From assembly GCA_934371505.1 (NCBI GenBank), contig CAKRNW010000032.1, positions 1 through 19,596 on the forward strand: DNA of 19,596 bases, written 5' to 3'. Each line of letters begins with the position of its first letter. The stretch's first letter is position 1. Shown piece after piece: positions 15,300-19,596 of this stretch. A model generated the notes under the pieces. That model ran no database searches. It saw nothing but the letters and a program-made list of their open reading frames with translations, and was not told where the DNA came from. The translations under genes were made by a program, and so were the position numbers. The stretch is from an uncultured Lachnospiraceae bacterium. GTDB lineage: Bacteria; Bacillota; Clostridia; Lachnospirales; Lachnospiraceae.

Positions 15300-16124
15300 A
15301 TGGGGATTTTTCTGAAAAACTATGAACGTAAAAACTGGCAGCAGGTGATACCGCTTCGCTTGGTCTGGCAGGAAAAAAATCAGACAGACAGGGACTTGTT
15401 TGTACATTTTGTACCGCCGCTTTTTTCCTTAAAAAAAGGGATTCCGGCGGTGCTGGTGGTAAATGGAGAAAAGCGGATTCCTCTGTCGGAATCCCACGCC
15501 GTGCTGGTGACAGAACTGTTGTACAGTCTTTTGTCCATGCCGGGAATGAAGCATCGAGAAGAAGACGGAGCTTTGCTGCTTAGTGCCGGATCGTTGGAGG
15601 ATGCTATCTTTCTGGCCGCTGCCAGAAGCAGCAGGCTGCTACATACGAAGCAGGAAGCATTGGGAGAACAGCTGGCAGCCATGTGCAAAACGGTGAAGGC
15701 AGTAGCAGATGGGAAGAGGGAACCGAAGGAAACACTGGATTATATGGCATATCTGCCCTATTACCGGGCACCTTACAGAGCCTATCTTCTCATGGATGAA
15801 ACCCTTTCCAACGGAACCTGGAAGCGGATCATGGACCGCCTGGTGGAGGCCGGTGTGACGAAACTGCTGTTTGGCTGTGCCGGAGAGGAGGAAGTGCCGC
15901 GAAAGGATCTGGAGGATCTGCTTCACTTTGAAAAGGATGTGGTGTGCGTAGTGGCGGATAAAGAGACACCAGTTTCTCCACTGTTTGATTGTCTGGTGGA
16001 CGAAAAGGGAAACGTGCTGCGTCAGAAGGATGCAAATCCTGTGGGCAATTTGCTGGAACAGCCCTTTTACGAAATCTGGCAGGGTGCAGAACTTCTGGAA
16101 GAACGCATGCAGGCAGCACAATAA
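15300..16124 (+). CDS. Radical SAM/SPASM-like protein lacking cluster cysteines
   Basis: 274 residues, start supported by GAGGG five bases upstream. I see no standard domain in residues 1-150. From about 155 on the text follows a radical SAM peptide-maturase pattern: a strand followed by GTWKRIMDRLVEAGVTKLLF (W174; compare the usual W..ILD.L.EAG...V.F), then GCAGEEEVPRKDLEDLL (192-208) where active enzymes have GGEPLLR.DL, and at the end CLVDEKGNVL (C231) and PVGNLLEQPFYEIW (to W260), as in SPASM domains. The CxxxCxxC cluster motif is absent: only four Cys exist and none are so spaced. It is 14 bases after the SufB-like gene, so a link to Fe-S assembly is plausible. The homology claim is my reading and unverified. 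Confidence 0.6.
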   Translation: MGIFLKNYERKNWQQVIPLRLVWQEKNQTDRDLFVHFVPPLFSLKKGIPAVLVVNGEKRIPLSESHAVLVTELLYSLLSMPGMKHREEDGALLLSAGSLEDAIFLAAARSSRLLHTKQEALGEQLAAMCKTVKAVADGKREPKETLDYMAYLPYYRAPYRAYLLMDETLSNGTWKRIMDRLVEAGVTKLLFGCAGEEEVPRKDLEDLLHFEKDVVCVVADKETPVSPLFDCLVDEKGNVLRQKDANPVGNLLEQPFYEIWQGAELLEERMQAAQ

Positions 16125-16133
16125 ATTTACCGT

Positions 16134-16172
16134 CTTGCTGCGTAAGCAAGTGATTTGGGTGTGAACAGTAAC
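16134..16172. repeat. Small hairpin plus dispersed 12-mer, copy 2
   Basis: CTTGCT at 16134-16139 pairs with AGCAAG at 16145-16150 around GCGTA, and the 12-mer GTGAACAGTAAC lies at 16161-16172. Part of this (GCGTAAGnAAGTGA) recurs near 19070, again next to a GTGAACAGTAAC copy, so hairpin and 12-mer may be one repeat unit. There is no T tract that would make it a clear terminator. Confidence 0.5.
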
Positions 16173-16189
16173 CGGGAATGGGGGTAACG

Positions 16190-17101
16190 ATGGCATTTAT
16201 TAAGAAAAAAGAACTCCGTGCGATGGAAAAAAAGCAGGAAGAAATGGAAAAGGAACTGGAAAAGGCGAAAAGGAAAAGCTCCGGCAGCAGTATTTTTAAC
16301 ACTGGATATGTCATTGTGGCGGAGTGTATGTTTCTGCTGATGGGGGCATTATTGTTGTTTGTACCACAGATCCAGATTATACATATCTGTTATGGACTGA
16401 GCGGAGTGCTGGTCTTTGTGGGAATCATCCAGATCGTTCACTATTTTCTGGCGGAAAGCTACCGGAATATGAATGAATATGGCTTTGCCATCGGAGTGCT
16501 GGGCGTGATTCTGGGCATGTGTGCCCTGGTGCGGGTGCAGGCGATTGCCAATAGCTTTCCGCTGGTACTGGGAATTTTCCTGCTTTTGACTGCCATTATC
16601 AAACTTCAGTATGCCATGGATTTAAAGAGCATGAAAGATCCGGTGTGGGTGGCTGCCATTATTTTGGCAGCGTTGTTGATTGCAGGCGCGGTATGTGTGA
16701 TTATCAATCCCTTTAAAGATCCGGAATTACATAAATTAGTAACCTATTACCTCCTTTTAGTGGATGGCGTGGTAGGAATTATCAGCAATATTTATCTCTT
16801 TATCCGCGTGAAACTTTACGCCCGTAAGGAGCGGAAACAAAAGGAACAGGCCGAAAACGCATCACAGATGCAGGAAGATGAGAAGCGGGAGGAAGCTGTG
16901 TCTGAGACTCTGCCACAGGATGAGACGATTGACCGGACGGAAGCTGTTCCGGCCGCAAAGACGGCAGCAGACAAGGATATTGTGCCGGCCTCAGAAAGTG
17001 AACCAACGGGTTATCAGGAAGAGAAACCTTCCGATGCGGCAAATGATGTGGAGGAATGGCTAAGTTCCATACCGGAAGCAGAACATACGGAGGAAGAATA
17101 A
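16190..17101 (+). CDS. Six-helix DUF308/HdeD-like membrane protein
   Basis: 303 residues. A charged N-terminal coiled segment (about 7-29, many Lys and Glu) precedes six hydrophobic helices at about 40-58, 63-86, 97-115, 121-140, 152-173 and 184-206, in pairs as in DUF308/HdeD-type proteins. The C-terminal third (about 210-303) is polar, rich in Glu, Lys and Ala, and probably unstructured and cytoplasmic. I prefer the ATG at 16190 behind GGGGG to the ATG four codons earlier, which has a poorer site. The stop is 3 bases before the next start, so the two are probably co-translated. Function unknown. Confidence 0.75.
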   Translation: MAFIKKKELRAMEKKQEEMEKELEKAKRKSSGSSIFNTGYVIVAECMFLLMGALLLFVPQIQIIHICYGLSGVLVFVGIIQIVHYFLAESYRNMNEYGFAIGVLGVILGMCALVRVQAIANSFPLVLGIFLLLTAIIKLQYAMDLKSMKDPVWVAAIILAALLIAGAVCVIINPFKDPELHKLVTYYLLLVDGVVGIISNIYLFIRVKLYARKERKQKEQAENASQMQEDEKREEAVSETLPQDETIDRTEAVPAAKTAADKDIVPASESEPTGYQEEKPSDAANDVEEWLSSIPEAEHTEEE

Positions 17102-17104
17102 TCA

Positions 17105-19018
17105 ATGAAATCATTAGTGAATCCCCAGGATCCGTTTGGAATGAACTGGCTGGGTGAACATACCGAGTGGGGCACAGTGCGTGCAGTGGATGGCATTACG
17201 GTGTCCAAGGGTAGAAAGCTTGGCAACAATATCATTAAGGAGCAGTATGTGTTCCGTAATGATACCAATCGGGAAATCTTTTTACGGGAAGGAGATCTGG
17301 CAATTTATACCCCTTTCCGTGACAGCTATGAGGATGTGCAGACTTGTCTGGAGGAGCGTTGTCATACCCATGTATGGTGTGGTGGAGAGGTAAGCTATGT
17401 CTGCGCCCTCCGCATGGGAGATGTGGAACCCCATCTGGGCTTATGCCTGACGGCAGGAAGTCTCTGCTCTTACAGCTTTGGGCGGGAAGGAAAAAGAGGC
17501 GTCCACGACCGTGGGGATCTGCTGCTAAATGTGACACCCAGGGTGTTAAAGCCGGAGGAGAGTATTTGCATTGAGTGGGTTATTTTCTGGCATAAAGGAA
17601 AGCATGATTTTTACAAAAAGCTGGAGAACTTTACCAATTATGTGAGAGTGGAGGCGGATAAGTATGTGCTTTATGAGGGAGAGACTCTGCATCTGCGCAT
17701 AAAAGCCATGACTCCGGTTTTGGAGAATGAAATTTATATTGAACGTTTTTATAAACCCCATACTTCCGTTTGCAGGAAACATCCATGGGTGGATGAAGGT
17801 CCTGCAGTATTTACCATGATGAAAGGGATTGCCTGCATTGATCAGGAACTGAGTCATTGTGGGGAGTATGAATACCGGATCCGCGTGGGAGAAGTGAACA
17901 CCCTGTGCAGAGTGTTTGTCAGCCCGGTGCTGGAGGAGCTGTCTGCCAAACGTTGTGCTTTTATTGTGAACCATCAACAGTATCAGAAACAGGGCAGCCA
18001 TTTAAATGGAGCCTATCTCATTTATGATAATGAGGAACAGCAGATTTTTTACCAGAACAGCAAGGAGTACAACGCCGGACGGGAGCGTCTGGGAATGGGG
18101 ATCCTGCTGGCGAGATATCTGCAGGAGCATGTGAATGAAGAAGTGGCAGCCAGCCTGTCCGGGTATCTGCATTTCGTCACTCATGAACTGGTAAATACTT
18201 CCACGGGAGAAGTTTATGGGGATGCAGGCTGTGACAATACCCGGGACAGTGTGGAGACAGCCCCCTGGGCGGCCAGATTTTTTATGGAGATTTATCGCTT
18301 CTCCGGTAATAATGAATTCCTGAAAATGTCGATGCGCATCATGCACTGGTATTATGACCAGGGTGGAGCAGAGCACTATGCGGTGGCAGTTCCCATGTCG
18401 GAGCTGATTGAATGTTTGGAGAAGGCAGGCATGCGGCAGGACAGCCTGTATCTGCTTGGGCAGTTTAAGGAGCATGCTGACTGGCTCATGGAAAACGGCG
18501 TGAAATATGAGAGCGAGGAGCATTTCGACCAGAAGATGGCAGCAGCGGCGGCCAATGACCTGCTGGAGCTTTATGCGATTACCGGGAAAAAAAAGTGCCT
18601 GGAGGCTGCGGAAGACCAGCTGACTGTTTTGGAGCTCTTTGGAGGCAGAGCACCGGATCACCGGCTGTATGAGACAGCTCTTCGCTATGGAGAGAACCGT
18701 CGTGTGGGAAAACGCCAGGTTTATGGGGATACACTCCCTAATCCTTCCAGTGTATTGACTGGCATGGCCTATTTGAAATATGCAAGAATCCTGGAGCATG
18801 AGGCGGATCCGGAACTGGATTTGGTACAGAAACAGTTTAAACGGAAAGCCTATGCAGCACTGCGGAGTCCCTTGTCCCTTTTTTTTGAGGACGGAAGTGC
18901 GGGTTGTGCATATCTCTATCCCTATGCCGTGGATGGCAGACCGGAACAGTTTACCGACCCTTATGCCAACGATCAGGACTGGGTACTGTACTTTTTACAG
19001 ATGTATGAGGAGTCGTAA
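17105..19018 (+). CDS. Large cytoplasmic protein resembling alpha/alpha-barrel glycosidases
   Basis: 637 residues with no signal peptide. The first 290 or so are beta-rich, with a supersandwich-like stretch (GVHDRGDLLLNVTPRVL, ICIEWVIFWHKGKHDFY). The rest is helical, with repeated short helices and conserved-looking acidic/aromatic clusters such as DAGCDNTRDSVETAPW (373-388), MRIMHWYYDQGG and DPYANDQDWVLYFLQMY at the end. This layout is that of six-hairpin glycoside hydrolases and related lyases. I cannot name a family or be sure of the catalytic acids. GGAGG lies 12 bases upstream inside the end of the DUF308-like gene, so the pair is coupled. No sugar transporter is adjacent, and the lack of a secretion signal argues for an intracellular substrate or a non-catalytic role. 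Confidence 0.65.
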   Translation: MKSLVNPQDPFGMNWLGEHTEWGTVRAVDGITVSKGRKLGNNIIKEQYVFRNDTNREIFLREGDLAIYTPFRDSYEDVQTCLEERCHTHVWCGGEVSYVCALRMGDVEPHLGLCLTAGSLCSYSFGREGKRGVHDRGDLLLNVTPRVLKPEESICIEWVIFWHKGKHDFYKKLENFTNYVRVEADKYVLYEGETLHLRIKAMTPVLENEIYIERFYKPHTSVCRKHPWVDEGPAVFTMMKGIACIDQELSHCGEYEYRIRVGEVNTLCRVFVSPVLEELSAKRCAFIVNHQQYQKQGSHLNGAYLIYDNEEQQIFYQNSKEYNAGRERLGMGILLARYLQEHVNEEVAASLSGYLHFVTHELVNTSTGEVYGDAGCDNTRDSVETAPWAARFFMEIYRFSGNNEFLKMSMRIMHWYYDQGGAEHYAVAVPMSELIECLEKAGMRQDSLYLLGQFKEHADWLMENGVKYESEEHFDQKMAAAAANDLLELYAITGKKKCLEAAEDQLTVLELFGGRAPDHRLYETALRYGENRRVGKRQVYGDTLPNPSSVLTGMAYLKYARILEHEADPELDLVQKQFKRKAYAALRSPLSLFFEDGSAGCAYLYPYAVDGRPEQFTDPYANDQDWVLYFLQMYEES

Positions 19019-19200
19019 GAGTAATGTTACTGTTCACTCAGCAGAAAACACTTGCTGTTTTTCAGCGTAAGAAAGTGACTCAAGTATGAGCAGACTCTCT
19101 TAGCAGACCAAAACGTAAATGAGTCTGCGAATGTCACGTTTGCAGGTTTGCCGGCAAGCGTGACAATAGTCTGACAAATTTAAAAATAATATCGAATTGT
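19019..19200. other. Structured intergenic DNA before tRNA-Trp
   Basis: No gene is seen here. The 12-mer appears in reverse (GTTACTGTTCAC, 19026-19037). GCAGACTC at 19090-19097 pairs with GAGTCTGC at 19121-19128. GTCACGTTTGC at 19133-19143 pairs with GCAAGCGTGAC at 19154-19164 with one G-T wobble. None has a following T run, so transcription stop is not assured. The region may be a composite repeat element or the tail of the upstream transcript. Confidence 0.5.
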
Positions 19201-19205
19201 TGTGC

Positions 19206-19235
19206 TTGCTTATCCAGAGAAAGGTGTGCTATAAT
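19206..19235 (+). promoter_or_regulatory. Promoter of tRNA-Trp
   Basis: TTGCTT at 19206-19211 and TATAAT at 19230-19235 with an 18-base spacer; a TG one base ahead of the -10 makes it an extended -10 promoter. It lies 33 bases upstream of the mature tRNA start. Confidence 0.65.
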
Positions 19236-19268
19236 GTTATTCGTTGAGACAATGCAGTCTCAATAAAT

Positions 19269-19339
19269 AGAGGAATAGTACAGCGGTAGTGCGGCGGTCT
19301 CCAAAACCGTTAACGGGGGTTCGATTCCCTCTTCCTCTG
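19269..19339 (+). tRNA. trnW: tRNA-Trp (anticodon CCA)
   Basis: A full cloverleaf folds by hand: acceptor AGAGGAA (19269-19275) with TTCCTCT (19332-19338); D stem GTAC/GTGC; anticodon stem GCGGT/ACCGT with loop CTCCAAA, anticodon CCA at 19301-19303; T stem GGGGG/CCCTC with loop TTCGATT; discriminator G at 19339. The 3' CCA is not encoded (CGA follows), so it must be added after transcription. It is followed directly by a terminator, so it is a single-gene transcript. Confidence 0.95.
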
Positions 19340-19341
19340 CG

Positions 19342-19372
19342 AAAGAGTCTGGTTTTTACCAGACTCTTTTTT
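19342..19372 (+). terminator. Intrinsic terminator of tRNA-Trp
   Basis: AAAGAGTCTGG at 19342-19352 pairs perfectly with CCAGACTCTTT at 19359-19369, loop TTTTTA, followed by further T residues to 19372. It begins three bases after the tRNA. Confidence 0.92.
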
Positions 19373-19403
19373 AATTCATAGGAAAATCCTTCCTATGAAT
19401 TAA
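19371..19403. repeat. 14-bp perfect palindrome, dispersed repeat
   Basis: TTAATTCATAGGAA at 19371-19384 is repeated in inverse at 19390-19403 around AATCC. It runs straight on from the tRNA terminator and is followed by A residues. Its right arm plus five A recurs after radA (13606-13621). It may act as a bidirectional terminator or be a mobile palindromic element. Confidence 0.6.
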
Positions 19404-19544
19404 AAAACGCTCCGCGGGGATGCGCAGCTCGCAGAGAAGAAGTTTATGCTGCGCATACCGCTCGCGCGCAAAGAGTCGGCAAGCGCCTATTTTTTATGAG
19501 AAAACTGAGGTGTGAACCCATAAGATTGATTTTTAGGGAGGCTT
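19404..19544. other. Repeat-like intergenic region at the right end
   Basis: No gene seen. ATGCGCAGC at 19420-19428 pairs with GCTGCGCAT at 19448-19456 across 19 bases, followed by a GC-rich CGCTCGCGCGC run and a small GGC/GCC hairpin ahead of TATTTTTT (19478-19496). The composition differs from the neighbouring genes and is of the kind I associate with dispersed Lachnospiraceae repeats; this is not checked. Confidence 0.45.
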
Positions 19545-19551
19545 ATGCGTT

Positions 19552-19596
19552 GTGGAAAGTTTCATAAACTTGGAACTTACATATAAGAGCAGATCT
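19552..19596 (+). CDS. Possible start of a gene running off the window
   Basis: A GGGAGG site at 19536-19541 is followed, ten bases on, by a GTG at 19552 that opens a frame to the window edge (15 codons, beginning VESFINLELTYKS if Val is written). A nearer ATG at 19545 ends after 13 codons. Too short to identify; the ribosome binding site is the only real support. Confidence 0.25.
   Translation, partial: MESFINLELTYKSRS

Noticed and set aside
18002..18799. 265-codon open frame on the minus strand
   Set aside because: It lies wholly inside the well-supported 637-aa gene on the + strand, with no ribosome binding site or recognisable motifs; it is an antisense shadow.

Overview
The window reads as a chromosomal housekeeping segment of a low-to-mid GC Firmicute, most likely a gut member of the Lachnospiraceae (Clostridia). 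This is inferred from strong GGAGG ribosome binding sites, the purE-M-N-D and clpC-radA neighbourhoods, a small membrane protein and a three-helix membrane protein behind pyrE, and intergenic palindromes of a kind I associate with this family. Every protein gene I can support lies on the + strand. I see no transposase, phage gene, CRISPR array or toxin-antitoxin pair.

Layout. Positions 1-456 hold no convincing gene but are rich in GGGCAA/TTGCCC inverted repeats. A clear promoter (457-485) drives pyrE (515-1195). It is followed in close order by a 50-residue membrane protein (1212-1364), a three-helix membrane protein (1431-1763) and an M29-type metallo-aminopeptidase with a long extra N-terminal domain (1789-3876). 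After a 152-base gap comes a compact purine cluster, purE-purM-purN-purD (4029-7447). Its last three genes overlap or nearly touch, and a secreted/membrane-anchored SH3 protein with a very acidic tail follows 25 bases later (7473-8801).

A second promoter (8824-8852) carries a 16-bp perfect inverted repeat across its -10 region and precedes a YtrA-type GntR regulator (8934-9311) that overlaps clpC by one base (9311-11767). Next come a 134-residue protein of unknown role and radA. In Bacillus the corresponding cluster is ctsR-mcsA-mcsB-clpC-radA, so here a GntR protein stands where ctsR, mcsA and mcsB would be. Behind radA is a two-gene SufC/SufB-like pair (13641-15285), a minimal Fe-S scaffold set without SufS, SufU or a second SufB/D. 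It is followed by a 274-residue protein that looks like a radical SAM/SPASM protein stripped of its cluster cysteines. A six-helix DUF308-like membrane protein and a 637-residue cytoplasmic protein resembling alpha/alpha-barrel glycosidases complete the protein genes. The right end has a tRNA-Trp(CCA) with its own promoter and a strong terminator, then structured repeat DNA and perhaps the first codons of another gene running off the edge.

Functionally, the left half is nucleotide synthesis (OMP formation; GAR formation and formylation, AIR formation and carboxylation). The middle is protein quality control and DNA repair, and the right is Fe-S handling plus uncharacterised envelope and sugar-related genes. 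The parts most worth following up are the GntR-clpC arrangement with its operator, and the minimal SUF pair with its pseudo-radical-SAM neighbour.
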